From NCBI GenBank assembly GCA_027603945.1, contig JADIIU010000011.1:1-64000 (forward strand): DNA of 64,000 bases, written 5' to 3'. Origin of the DNA: Terramyces sp. JEL0728 (Eukaryota; Chytridiomycota; Chytridiomycetes; Rhizophydiales; Terramycetaceae). Of the stretch, positions 22,221-32,479 are shown piece by piece. The first letter of the stretch is position 1. The number at the start of each line of letters is the position of its first letter. The notes under the pieces are model-generated. The model worked only from the letters and a program-made list of their open reading frames with translations. It ran no database searches and was not told the origin of the DNA. Made by a program: the position numbers and the translations under genes.

Positions 22221-24066
22221 ATGTCAAATCAAAAGTTTGAACCGACTGCCGAAGAGCTCAAAAAGTTTGAGCAATCATTCAAAGATCCAGAGTTTAAAAA
22301 ACTGTTTTTTGAATACATGGATGAAATCTCTGACCCAAAAAACAAGGAATTGTACGAGCGGGAGTTGGAGCAGCTTGAACGGGAGAAAGGGAATAAAGTT
22401 AGATATGTCAAGCCAGATCCAGAGTTTTGTGTCAAGACGGATAACGGAAAGGATAAAGTCTATATTAATATCTGCTCATCTAATGAAATACAACAAGCAA
22501 ACGCGAAAAAAACACACGGGGGAACAAATTGGTCGATTCCTTATTCACTGGCAAACGGAAGGGAAGACCATGTAAAGGGCAAAACTGTAATGATTTACGA
22601 CTGCGTGTTCCATCCAATGACGATCAGAATGTCGTCCAACGCTCAGTTCAAAATTCAAATCATCAGCACAGCTATTGAAGGTATTAATAGACAATTCAAT
22701 GTGAAACTTGATCCCGAGTATAAATTATTAAAGAAAACTAATCAAGGATTGCCGCAGATGACAATGATTAGGGAAAAAGATGAATCTCTCGAGCCTACTA
22801 AAGAGACGTCGCTTGATTTCATCGAAACCCTTGTAGAGCAAGAGAAAAGGGAGCCTGTGAAACCTAAAACTAAAGTGCCTGCTTTTAAGATTGTACATCA
22901 AAACAAATACAGTGATTACCAAAAGTTTACCAATGAAAGAGAACGACAATATGGGGCTAGGCCAGATGCACTCTCAATCAGAATTCAAGTACCGCTACTA
23001 AAATCGCTGAGTGGAGTAGAACTTGATATTAATCAAAAATCCCTTGATTTGGTTGTGCCTGATCTTTATCAGTTGCACCTAGATTTACCTTTTCCTGTGC
23101 TGGAAGAAGAAGGGGAAGCCAAATTTGAAAAAGCAAACGGGCTGCTTATTGTTAATGTTCCTGTCATGACTGAATTTGCTACAGCTGCTGAACAGCCTGG
23201 ATTTACAGAACTTTACAAAGATGATGCCAATGAAGAGAAGGAAAGCAATGCCCAAGTGGGAGAAAATGTTGCATCTGATATCGAAAGCCTAACTGACAAC
23301 TTGCAAGCTGCTGCAATAGTTGGCTCCAAAAAAGACAATGAAGCTGAAACTTTAGAAATGGGACCAATTCACAATGTGCCGGCGATTGAAGAGATCAAAG
23401 AAAAAGGATCCAAATTACAAGATGTCGCACCGACTATTCCAAAGCCGCCAAGATTCTACTGCCACCAGTCACTAGAAACTATTACTTTTATTATTTCAGT
23501 TCCAGAAGTTCAAGATCTAGCAGTTGAATGCAGCCCAACTACATTGAAGGCCCTAATTCAGTCTCCTTACGAAACCAGATATCTAGATCTTGTATTCCCA
23601 TACGAATTCACACTTTACAGCAAAAATGTAAATAGCGAAAACGTATGTATCGTGCTTCAAAAGAAAGTTCAAGAGTTATGGGTAGATTTTAAAGTCAAGG
23701 ATGGCGATTATCAGAAATTAACTTTTAGAACTTTTGAAAATGTTTCAAATGTAATCCATGTTCCAAAGGTGATTATTCCTAATGTAGAATGACGTTGTTA
23801 TTACAGCCAAGAGGAACCACGAAAAAGTAATTGTAAATATCGAAAAGAAACCAAAAGTACCAGCTGCAGATGTGTCTGTTACTCCTGCTAAGGCTAATGC
23901 TGAAGATCCTCTTGCCTCTGAAACTCCAATAGTATATGCCACCAGGGATATTGAATCGAAGCCGCCAGTTGAACCTTCTCACCAATTAGCTGAACAACTA
24001 GACAGTCTAAAGCTAGAGGAACACGAAATCAAGTTTGTCAATAATTTACTGTTCGAACTGGACTAG
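22221..24066 (+). CDS. DNAAF2: Kintoun (DNAAF2), cytoplasmic dynein-arm assembly factor
   Basis: PIH1-domain co-chaperone that helps preassemble axonemal dynein arms in the cytoplasm with HSP90/HSP70. The product is 608 aa with one 19-nt intron at 23769-23787. The N-terminus carries the kintoun signature: K-D-P-E-F-K-K-L-F-F-E-Y-M-D-E-I-S-D-P, then N-W-S-I-P-Y-S-L-A-x-G-R-E and V-F-H-P. A CS/p23-like segment follows around residues 250-330, with further beta-rich segments towards the C-terminus and a charged tail. The ATG at 22221 matches the family start; an in-frame upstream ATG at 22152 lies inside the divergent RPC19 gene. A functional partner, the DNAH1 heavy chain, is encoded in the same window. 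Confidence 0.93.
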
Positions 24067-24104
24067 ACTAATAATAAATTAAAAGAGTTCTTTTTATTGA
24101 AACC

Positions 24105-24623
24105 TCAATCCAATTCGTCATTTGAATCTCCAGCTTGGTTTAATAATTCTTCCACTTGCGTCCTCATTTCATCTGACATGTCGTCCAAATTGTCGGGTAA
24201 ACTATTGAGCAAGTAGTCCAAATCCACTTGATCCTCCTGATCATACTCTACATACTCTGGTGTATACTGCTTGAGAAATTCTACACAGTCATTCAAGCCT
24301 TCAACATGCAAGCTTTCAATTGGCAAGTAATTGTCTCCATTTCTAATTTTGGGATCAGCTCCCTTTTCAACCAGCAAGCCAACTGTTTCAAGGTTGCATG
24401 CTACATGCAACGGTGTATCTCCGTCATTATCTGTAATGTTAATATCTGCTCCGAGAGATAATAATAGGTTTATGAGGCTCAAGTGTCCGTATGAAGCTGC
24501 TGCATGCATGGGAGTGTATCCGTTATCGTCTTTAACATCAGGAGAAAACCCAGAATCAATCAATCGCTCCACATCGTCTATTTTCCCATCTGAAGCTGCA
24601 ACCCAAATATTTTCAATTGCCAT
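24105..24623 (-). CDS. Ankyrin-repeat protein, yeast YCR051W type
   Basis: A 172-aa intronless protein. It begins M-A-I-E-N-I-W-V-A-A-S-D-G and contains three or four ankyrin repeats up to about residue 105 (D-D-N-G-Y-T-P-M-H-A-A-A-S-Y-G-H; D-N-D-G-D-T-P-L-H-V-A; K-G-A-D-P). An acidic helical tail ends in E-L-L-N-Q-A-G-D-S. The N-terminus and repeat register match the YCR051W family of small fungal ankyrin proteins, of unknown function. The start is the M-A-I codon at 24623, not an upstream ATG, because the next gene's ATG on the other strand is only 10 bp away. Confidence 0.8.
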   Translation of the reverse strand: MAIENIWVAASDGKIDDVERLIDSGFSPDVKDDNGYTPMHAAASYGHLSLINLLLSLGADINITDNDGDTPLHVACNLETVGLLVEKGADPKIRNGDNYLPIESLHVEGLNDCVEFLKQYTPEYVEYDQEDQVDLDYLLNSLPDNLDDMSDEMRTQVEELLNQAGDSNDELD

Positions 24624-24633
24624 ACTTTTTGAA

Positions 24634-26329
24634 ATGGAAAAACCCCCAATCCTTGGAAGAAAAAGAGAACGAACCAATTTCCTGTTGATTTCTGCAATTT
24701 TACTTTGTTTGTTGGTTCCAGTTCGAATCCTACTTAGTTACTCGTTTTCGGATAGTAACGATAAGGATTGTCCCCAAGTTGCACCTTTTCAAGCTACAAA
24801 AGACTTGTATTTGGATGAGCGATACCGCGATTATTTGGTTTCCGATCAATTTGTTTCTGGACTGCTTGAAAGGTTTGCAGGTGCAGTTCGAATCCCTACA
24901 ATCTCATATGACGATATGATTGCTCAACAACCACAGGATCCAATTTCTCATGCACCTCTTTTGAAGCTACACCAATACTTTTCGGAAAAGTATCCTCTGG
25001 TGCATTCGCATTTAGAAAAGCATGTTGTGAATGAATATTCCCTGGTTTTTGTTTGGAAAGGAAAGCATGAAAGCTTAAAGCCAATTATGCTAATGGGACA
25101 TATGGATGTGGTTCCAATCGACCCTGCTACTGAAAAGGAATGGATATATCCTCCTTTTGAAGGACATATCGATCGTGAAAATGGTAAAGTTTGGGGACGA
25201 GGTAAATTTGAATTAATCAGGAACGAACGATGATAAATTTGCCGTTGTCGGTATTCTTGAAGCTATTGAAGCATTGCTTCAGGTAGGGTTTGCACCAGAC
25301 CAGAGCTTTATTTTGGCTTTTGGACACGACGAAGAAATTGGAGGTTACAATGGAGCACAAAAGATTGCAGAATACTTGCTGACCAGCTTGGGCATTGCCA
25401 AGTATGGGATACAAGCTATAGTTGATGAAGGTATGTATATGACTATGGTTGGAGGAGAATCTATTTTTGCGAGCAAAGAAAAGTATCCTTTGGGGATTAT
25501 TGGCGTCGCAGAAAAGGGATATCTTGATGTTAATATTACTGTTGGAATGGATAAAGGTGGCCATGCCTCAATTGCACCGGCACATACAGGAATTGGTATT
25601 CTCAGCCAAGTTATAGTGGACCTAGAAAACCACCCTTTCAAATCGGACATTAACGAAAAGAACCCTATCCTTGGGCAGCTGAAATGCATGGCAGAGCATA
25701 CTGGTGCGTTGAATAGCAACCAAAAGTTCTTGTTAAAGAATTGGAAATTCATGAAACCAAAATTATTCGAATGGTTTGACAAGAGTCCTAAATTGCACGC
25801 TGCAGTAACAACTTCTCAGGCGATCGATGTTATTCAAGGAGGAGTAAAAGTCAATGCTCTTCCGCAACTGGCTTATGAAGTCACCAACCTTCGTATTGCT
25901 CCTCACGCATCTGTTGAATCGACTCTCTCCCACATTTATTCTCTAGTTGCTCCAATTGCAAAAAAACACAAGCTTGATTTTGTAACTCAAGATTACACTA
26001 GAAATTCAGGCACTCTTGGTTATATCAAAGTTACTCACACTGGGATGAATCCAAGCCCAATTTCTCCTGTAAATTCTGAACAATACAACAGAATAGCCAG
26101 TGTTATTCGCCATGTGTTTGGAGAACAGATTATTGTGTCGCCTGGATTGATGCTGGCAAACACAGATACAAAGCACTCTTGGGATTTGTCCAGATCAATC
26201 TACCGGTTCAAACCGCAATTCTTGGATGGTACTGAAAATATTCACACTGTAAATGAGCATGCAAAAATTGAGTATATAATTGGCTGTGTTCGCTTCTACC
26301 ATGAATTAATTCGCGCATTCAATGAATAA
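24634..26329 (+). CDS. CPS1: Carboxypeptidase S-type M20 metallopeptidase
   Basis: A 558-aa protein with one 19-nt intron at 25202-25220. An N-terminal signal anchor (L-L-I-S-A-I-L-L-C-L-L-V-P) makes it type II membrane-anchored, like yeast vacuolar Cps1 and the PM20D1 enzymes. Zinc-site motifs of the M20 family are present: G-H-M-D-V-V-P, G-R-G-T-N-D-D-K, G-H-D-E-E-I-G-G and, near the C-terminus, T-D-T-K-H. The intron falls within the G-R-G-T-N-D-D-K motif, and splicing is needed to make it. It probably releases C-terminal amino acids in the vacuole. The stop lies inside AATAAA. Confidence 0.92.
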
Positions 26330-26357
26330 ACTGCTTTTCATATTGTATATTTATTAA

Positions 26358-27396
26358 TTAGCTGAATTCAAGCTGGATACCAAATGACTGCTGCGGATGC
26401 TTTCCGAATCCAGTATCCACACCAATTGTGTACATGATATTGTTAAACAAGCCAGTAAAGCTCGCACCAATTCCCTACATAAGCCTTTTCATACCTTTTG
26501 CAAACTGAGTTTAGCTTTCAAGACTTGGTTTTTGCCGGGAGGTGTCATTTGAACTCCTAAAAGTACATCCGCGTCGTAACTATACATGTTGTAGTCATAT
26601 TGAGTAGCCATCAGCACATTTGGAGTTAGATGTGCTGCATATGAGGTAGTAAAGTGTCCCATAATAGGGTTTGCAGCAAATGTAGTGACAGAAGACATTT
26701 CATCATTGTAATCACTGGAGAATCTCAACCCAAAAGACACTAAATCAAAAAATAGTTACATCCGCCGCTTTTTTCTTTTGCAGTATAGTACACTTCAGCT
26801 CCAGCAGCCCAGTTTTCCGATATCTGTCCAAGTCCATTTATTCCAACTATTTGATTGTCAGATATGTAGCTTAGCTCCGCGCTGAAATTTTCATGGTTAT
26901 GTATGATCTTTGCTTCCAACTAGGGTCAGCATAATGTACATTTGAATACTTTTCCAGAGTATCATGGAACTGTGATGTTGCTGAAGCAATCGCCATCAAG
27001 TTGGGGCGGAAATGATTGCAGTATATTCCTTCCAATCTGCCGTCTTGAAATACTCGCCCATAGAGCAGCTTGTGAGGTTCAAAATATCCCAAATAGTTGG
27101 TTTTTGGGAGAAAGGTTGGGTTCTTTATCTTTAGCTTCTCCAGCTCAAAAGGAAAGGAAGAGTACATGTATCCGACAGAGTATTGATTTTGGATTCCGAT
27201 ATTGTATGACGATTTCAAGTTTGGCGAAATCGATTTTCCAATTCCAACTGTTAATGATTTTGGTGTTTCGAAATTCAATATATCTGATTAATAGCAATGT
27301 ACCTCTTGCAATCGCATCCAAGTTTGAATAGTAATTATGGTCATGCCAGTTGGTATTCTTTAGAAACGAAGCCAGATTTTGACTGAAAAATTCCAT
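26358..27396 (-). CDS. MDM10: MDM10, ERMES/SAM beta-barrel of the mitochondrial outer membrane
   Basis: 319 aa from five exons; introns at 27284-27302, 26920-26939, 26740-26759 and 26475-26494 (19, 20, 20 and 20 nt). The N-terminus W-H-D-H-N-Y-Y-S-N-L-D-A-I-A-R-D-I-L-N-F and the L-Y-G-R-V-F-Q-D-G-R-L-E block match Mdm10. The later strands N-P-I-M-G-H-F-T-T-S-Y-A-A and Y-D-Y-N-M-Y-S also match, and the C-terminus ends with a beta-signal (F-G-I-Q-L-E-F-S). Mdm10 anchors the ER-mitochondrion tether and also serves the SAM complex. It is shorter than yeast Mdm10 because long loops are missing. The family is mainly fungal and supports the organism assignment. Confidence 0.9.
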
Positions 27397-27432
27397 GTTT
27401 TGAGATTGCGAGGCAAGTGTTGGTTTCCCTTG

Positions 27433-27471
27433 ATCTCGCCAGTATTATATCTCGCCGGTATTATATCTCGC
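27433..27471. repeat. 16-bp tandem repeat, about 2.4 copies
   Basis: ATCTCGCC(A/G)GTATTAT is repeated at 27433-27448 and 27449-27464, with a partial third copy. It lies in the 249-bp divergent region between MDM10 and EFG1, otherwise without visible features. Confidence 0.6.
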
Positions 27472-27645
27472 ATTCACAATAAATCTCGGACACTCAACCT
27501 CATGCGTTCCTAGTCGCGGCAGTGTAAGGTATGCCTCTTCAAAGATATTATAGGGACGCAATGCTATGCCAAAGACCAATATGTAAACGGCTACTGGTAA
27601 TATATAGTCGACCGAATCCAATTTCAATTTTTTCAAAAAAAAATA

Positions 27646-28342
27646 ATGGAAGAGAAAAAGGGAAAGGAAAAGCAACCATACAAGCCAAATCCACTGGCTA
27701 GAAAATATGGGCATACGGTGCATAAAAAGCAAGCTGCCGGAGTAAACGGGGTAAACAAGAAAATCAGAGATTTACAGAGGCTGTTAAAGAAACAGGTTTA
27801 TTTTTCTAATGCAGACAGGAATGAATGCACAAAAGAAACAGGAAATCACTCGTCAAATTGAGTCCCTGGAACTTCAAGTGCAAGACCATAAAAGAAACGA
27901 AAAAGAGCAAGAGCTGGCCAAGAAATACCAATATGTCAAATTCGTAGAGCAGAAGAAAACCCAAAAGCGAATTACAAAGTTGCAAAAGCAATTGGGGTTA
28001 ATGACTAAGGACGACGATGGATATGACGAATTAGAACGCCAACTGGAAGAATTCCAATTCAACTTGCTATATATCAAACATTACCCAGTAGATGTCAAAT
28101 ATGTTTCGCTATATCCAACAGAGTCCAATGAAGATCGGGAAACAGACTCGAAAGCGGCACCAGAAGATATTGCAAAAGGAAAAGAAAAGACAGAAAAGCT
28201 TAGGATGGAAATCGTAGAACAGTTGAAAAATGCCCAAGAGAATGGACTGCTTAAAGACGGATTTGTGCTCCGAGTGAAGCAGAAACAAGAAATCGAAGAG
28301 GAAGGAAATGAAAAAGAGCAAGACGAGTTCTTTATGGAATAA
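27646..28342 (+). CDS. EFG1: rRNA-processing protein Efg1
   Basis: 225 aa with one 19-nt intron at 27796-27814. The basic N-terminus leads into K-K-I-R-D-L-Q-R-L-L-K-K, then a long charged coiled coil with A-K-K-Y-Q-Y-V-K-F-V-E-Q-K-K. Next come L-Y-I-K-H-Y-P-V-D-V-K-Y-V-S-L-Y-P and an acidic C-terminus, the Efg1 order. Efg1 is a nucleolar factor for early 18S rRNA processing. The stop is embedded in AATAAA. Confidence 0.88.
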
Positions 28343-28403
28343 ACTTTTTCTTATTTGTTTGTGTTAAAAGTATAAATATTTATCTGATTTTTTCCTACTT
28401 TTT

Positions 28404-29607
28404 ATGGCAGGCGAATTAAAGATTGAAACAGAAGAAGTACCGCAAGGTAGCACACATGTACTGGTTACTCCTGAAGCCCCACCAAGGGCATCTCGCGAGC
28501 TACAAGCAGGTGAATCGGTATTGCGGAGAAGAAATGCTGCACCTGATGTGTCAAATGTAGCAGAAGGATACATGTATTTTTTACTAATCTAGCTTTGATG
28601 AATTCAGGTGGTACGGATCAGTCATGCCAAGCATTGTCCTTCCAGTTGGTTTCTTCACCTGTTGGGGAGCTTTATGGACACTGTTATACCAGTTAGTTCC
28701 ACTAAAGAATGTTGCAATGAGCCCAACGTTGATTACCATTTTATCTGTGGTTATCGGTTTGCTCTTGGTATTCAGAACAAATACAGCCTATGACAGGTAG
28801 GAAGTGACTAATTCAAAGATTTTGGGAAGCCAGAAGGCTATGGGGTACTTTGTTTGCCCACACTCGCAACTTGGCGAGAGTTACATGGATAGCTGTCAGA
28901 CACGAAGGGAAGAAGGAGTTGTTGGATAAATATGCAAATATCAATTTACTCTTGGCATTTGCAGTAGCATGCAAGCACTATTTGCGTTTCGAAAAAGGTC
29001 ACCACTATGAAGATTTGCATCACTTGTTGGTTCATTTACCGGAATTCAGACCAGGGCAGTACCATTCTGAAGGGGACAATTTGCCTTTGGAGCTGACTTT
29101 TTACATCTCTAGCTACAACAACCGATGCAGAGCTAAAGGTAATTAATGCTTATGCAGATAGATGTGATGTTCCAACCACTGCATCAATGATTGCGGCTTT
29201 ATCTGGCATGGTAGATGTGCTCAGTAACTTTGAAAGAATTAGAGATTGTCCTTTGCCAGTTGCATACACGATCCACTTGAAACAAACGCTGCTGCTGTAC
29301 TTGCTCCTTCTTCCCTTCCAACTAGTTGCGACTTTAAACTACTGGACCATCCTTGTAACATTCGCTGCTTCATTCACGTTTTTAGGTATTGCTGCCATCG
29401 GACGCGAAATTGGTAGCTATTCCTAATCTAGAAAATCCTTTTGGATATGACGATAACGACTTGCGCATGGACTTGTTCTGTCAGAAACTAAAAGCAGAAT
29501 TGGAGCAGCTGGTTGATAGTCCAAACTCAATTTCTGTCGATGACTGGACTGTCCCGGTTGACATCGCCAATTTTGGTAAAATGAGAAGTGTTTCTGATAG
29601 GAAATAA
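28404..29607 (+). CDS. Bestrophin/UPF0187-like anion channel, copy A
   Basis: 374 aa from five exons; introns at 28574-28592, 28797-28818, 29139-29157 and 29413-29431 (19, 22, 19 and 19 nt). The protein has a short polar N-terminus, two hydrophobic helices around residues 70-120 and F-R-T-N-T-A-Y-D-R-F-W-E-A-R-R, the diagnostic motif of the bestrophin-like family. A second helical pair follows (K-Q-T-L-L-L-Y-L-L-L-L-P-F-Q), then G-I-A-A-I-G-R-E-I-E-N-P-F-G-Y-D-D-N-D-L. Such proteins are chloride or bicarbonate channels of internal or plasma membranes. Copy B follows in tandem with all four introns at the same positions. Confidence 0.9.
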
Positions 29608-29713
29608 TTACCATACATAAACCAATGCTTTGATTGATGATTTCACCTTTTTGATTCATGTGCAAGAGATGCAATCTCAACACGCGCCAATTTTTTTTCA
29701 CTATTGAACTACA

Positions 29714-30926
29714 ATGCAAAGCAATGTTGCTCACTCCAACGAAACATTGAATCAACAAAATGAAACTGTCCAAATATTGATTCCTCACGAGATCCCGCCG
29801 CGTGCCTCAAAAGAGCTTCAAGCAGGAGAATCGGTTTTAAAGAGAAGGCTGATCCACTCGCCAGTGTCCAACGTCGAAGACCGTTACCAGTACTTTGGAA
29901 TTGACCTAGGTTTGACGAATTCAAATGGCACGGATCAGTTATCCCAACAACACTTGCACCAGCCATCGTGTTTACACTCTGGGCAACACTTTGGGCGGTG
30001 CTCTACCAGCAAGTGCCAATGAAAAACATTGCTATGAGTCCAACTTTGATTACAATTCTCTCTGTTGTAATCGGGCTGTTGCTAGTTTTCAGAACAAACA
30101 CCGCCTACGACAGGTTAGTGCAATTAATGTAGATATTGGGAAGCTAGGAGATTGTGGGGAACATTATTCTCGCATATTCGCAACTTGGCAAGAATTACTT
30201 GGATTGGTGTTAAGCACGACGGAAAGAAGGAATTACAGGATAAATTGGGAAACATAAATCTGTTGCTTGCATTCGCTGTTGCATGCAAACATTATTTACG
30301 GTTTGAAAAGGGGCATCATTATGAAGATTTGTACAGTCTTTTGGTTCATTTACCGGAATTCAAGCCTGGACAGTACCATGCTGACAGAGATAATCTACCG
30401 CTTGAAATTAGCTTCCATATTTCTTGTTACAACAACAGATGCAGAGCCAGCGGTAAGTTTCACTAATGAAAGATCGGTGCGATGTTCCTACAACTGCCTC
30501 AATGATCAACACATTGTCTGGAATGGTTGATGTAATGAGCAATTTTGAAAGAATTAGAGACTGTCCCCTTCCTCTCGCTTATACTATCCATTTAAAGCAA
30601 ACCTTGGTTTTATATTTGCTGTTGCTCCCTTTCCAACTATTGTCTGCAATGCAATACTGGTCCATTCTTGTAGTTTTTGTAGCCTCATTTACCTTTCTCG
30701 GTATAGCTGCTATTGGACGTGAGATTGGTATTGATTAACTAATCTAGAAAATCCTTTTGGCTATGATGATAATGACCTCCGGATGGATTTGTTTTGTGAA
30801 AAATTAAAGTGTGAACTCGAACAATTGGTAGAAAGCCCAGTTGCCATTTCAGTTGATGACTGGACTGCTCCAGTTGATATCGCTGACTACAACAAGTTGA
30901 AAAAACTGTCCACTCATTCAAATTAA
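29714..30926 (+). CDS. Bestrophin/UPF0187-like anion channel, copy B
   Basis: 377 aa; introns at 29890-29909, 30114-30132, 30453-30472 and 30728-30747 (20, 19, 20 and 20 nt). It is a full-length paralogue of copy A with the same motifs (F-R-T-N-T-A-Y-D-R-Y-W-E-A-R-R and E-N-P-F-G-Y-D-D-N-D-L-R-M-D-L). The N-terminal 60 residues and the last 15 diverge most. Intron phases are identical but lengths and sequences differ, so the duplication is not recent. The stop is 14 bp from the stop of the convergent next gene. Confidence 0.9.
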
Positions 30927-30940
30927 TATATTAAATTGGA

Positions 30941-32242
30941 TCATGTTAGTCTTTCAAGGTGGCTGCCAATACAGCTTCCAAGCAATAGAATTGCCTGTTT
31001 CAGCTCATCTGTGTAACTATCAACCTGATTATCAGTGAAATGCGGATTGTATCCAATGATTTTCACTTTGCGATATTTTACAACAAACTCCCCTGCAGTG
31101 ATCTCCTGCGTGGGGGTTCGTACATCAGGTGTTGCGATGTTTTTCGATTGTATATTTTGTTCTAATTCTTGTACAAATGGTTCCACCAATGCTAGCTCAA
31201 GCTGTTTCGCTGTAGAATCTGTAGGTTTAATCTTGTGAATTCCGCTAGTTGATTGTTTTTCCTTTTGTACTTTATACAATCCAGCACTAGATGTTGTGTC
31301 ACCTTCATTTGTGTATACTTTAATATCAGTAGTCTCGGTTGCACTATTATCTGATACTGGTAACGCTGTTCCAACAGAACTATTGCTCATTTTTATATCG
31401 AGAGGAAGTTGATTCCCAATCGGTGACATTTCTTCAATTTCCGTATATTCATAAATATTATTGAATGGTTGACCAACTGTTGTAAACGGAGGCTCTTTCT
31501 GTATATATTTTGAGGAAGATTCTATAACATTAGGCGTCATTTCTTCAACATCTGTAATTTCATATATACTGCTTGGAGTTTCTGGCCCAGATGTTTTGAA
31601 CAACTGGTCTTTGTGTGCAATCCTAGGAGCCTGTTCAGTTGCTATTGTCGAAAAGCCAGCAGGTTCCAGATTCAAAAGGTTGTTTGAATTTGACTGTACT
31701 GTGCGGTGTTTTGATTTAACGGTGGTTGTCGTGCTGGCAAATAGCGGCGAAACTTCCTCGACATCAGTAATTGAAAGCATCTCTGAGGGAATCACTACTT
31801 TAGCTTCAGTTGCAACAGTCTCTTGTTGGGATTTGTTAGTTACACCGTGATTTGTGTTTCTTTTAGTTGGCAGTTCGAACTTTACAGGTGAAAGATCTTC
31901 AGCATCGTCAATAACTAAATCATTCAAATTTAAAAGTGATATTTTCGCAATATCTTTTGGGAAATCGGCTTTACTGTTCTTTTCGTTGACATGACCGACA
32001 GAATTTTCTTGATTATGCAAGGATTTAGCGCTTGCCAAAATACTGCTCGCATTCGGGCCATCGACATACTCAATGAGGTCAGCGGATACGCGAATAGGTC
32101 TTGATTTTGGTAAATTACTGCAGATCGGAGTGAAATATTCGTCTTCTAAATTTGAAACCTCCAAATCTTGTGTATATCTATTGGTGGGTATATTTTCATT
32201 AATTTCTACTTTGACAGCTTTTGGTGTTTGTTTTATGATCAT
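30941..32242 (-). CDS. Disordered protein with repeated acidic S/T-P motifs
   Basis: 433 aa from an ATG at 32242. An in-frame ATG further upstream would add a hydrophobic, non-repetitive stretch and is less likely. Most of the protein is low-complexity Ser/Thr/Glu/Asn. A motif of the form (D/E)-(V/I)-E-E-(V/M)-(S/T)-P recurs near residues 158-166, 228-237 and 266-274, with weaker forms near 30-40 and 111-120. Each ends in a proline-directed phosphorylation site. The last 60 residues look folded (E-F-V-V-K-Y-R-K-V-K-I-I-G-Y-N-P-H-F then an amphipathic helix). No family is recognised. A cell-cycle or cytoskeletal kinase substrate is a guess. Confidence 0.6.
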   Translation of the reverse strand: MIIKQTPKAVKVEINENIPTNRYTQDLEVSNLEDEYFTPICSNLPKSRPIRVSADLIEYVDGPNASSILASAKSLHNQENSVGHVNEKNSKADFPKDIAKISLLNLNDLVIDDAEDLSPVKFELPTKRNTNHGVTNKSQQETVATEAKVVIPSEMLSITDVEEVSPLFASTTTTVKSKHRTVQSNSNNLLNLEPAGFSTIATEQAPRIAHKDQLFKTSGPETPSSIYEITDVEEMTPNVIESSSKYIQKEPPFTTVGQPFNNIYEYTEIEEMSPIGNQLPLDIKMSNSSVGTALPVSDNSATETTDIKVYTNEGDTTSSAGLYKVQKEKQSTSGIHKIKPTDSTAKQLELALVEPFVQELEQNIQSKNIATPDVRTPTQEITAGEFVVKYRKVKIIGYNPHFTDNQVDSYTDELKQAILLLGSCIGSHLERLT

Positions 32243-32479
32243 GGGCGAAAAACAACAATGCAAATCAGAGATGAAAATACTCCAATGAAAGCTAATAGAG
32301 ATGGCTTGACTTTGTTGTCCGCTTGCATCTCTATTCGATATCCAGTATATCAGACGACTTACATTGAGTATGTCCAAATCCATTCAATCGCACCATGCTT
32401 TCCTGGTGTTCTAAAGGTTTCGACAGGTGGCTGAGAATTTTCAAGAAGAGATCTGCATTCCTGTAACTTTCCAAATAAA

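Noticed and set aside
24710..24740. GTTCGAATCC motif like a tRNA T-arm, and a second one near 24880
   Set aside because: Both lie inside the carboxypeptidase S coding sequence (signal anchor and early mature region), and no acceptor or anticodon arm can be formed around them.
27445..27732. Hydrophobic minus-strand open frame across the EFG1 start
   Set aside because: Its ATG-bearing part is antisense to EFG1 and the remainder lies in the divergent promoter with a tandem repeat. No family match.
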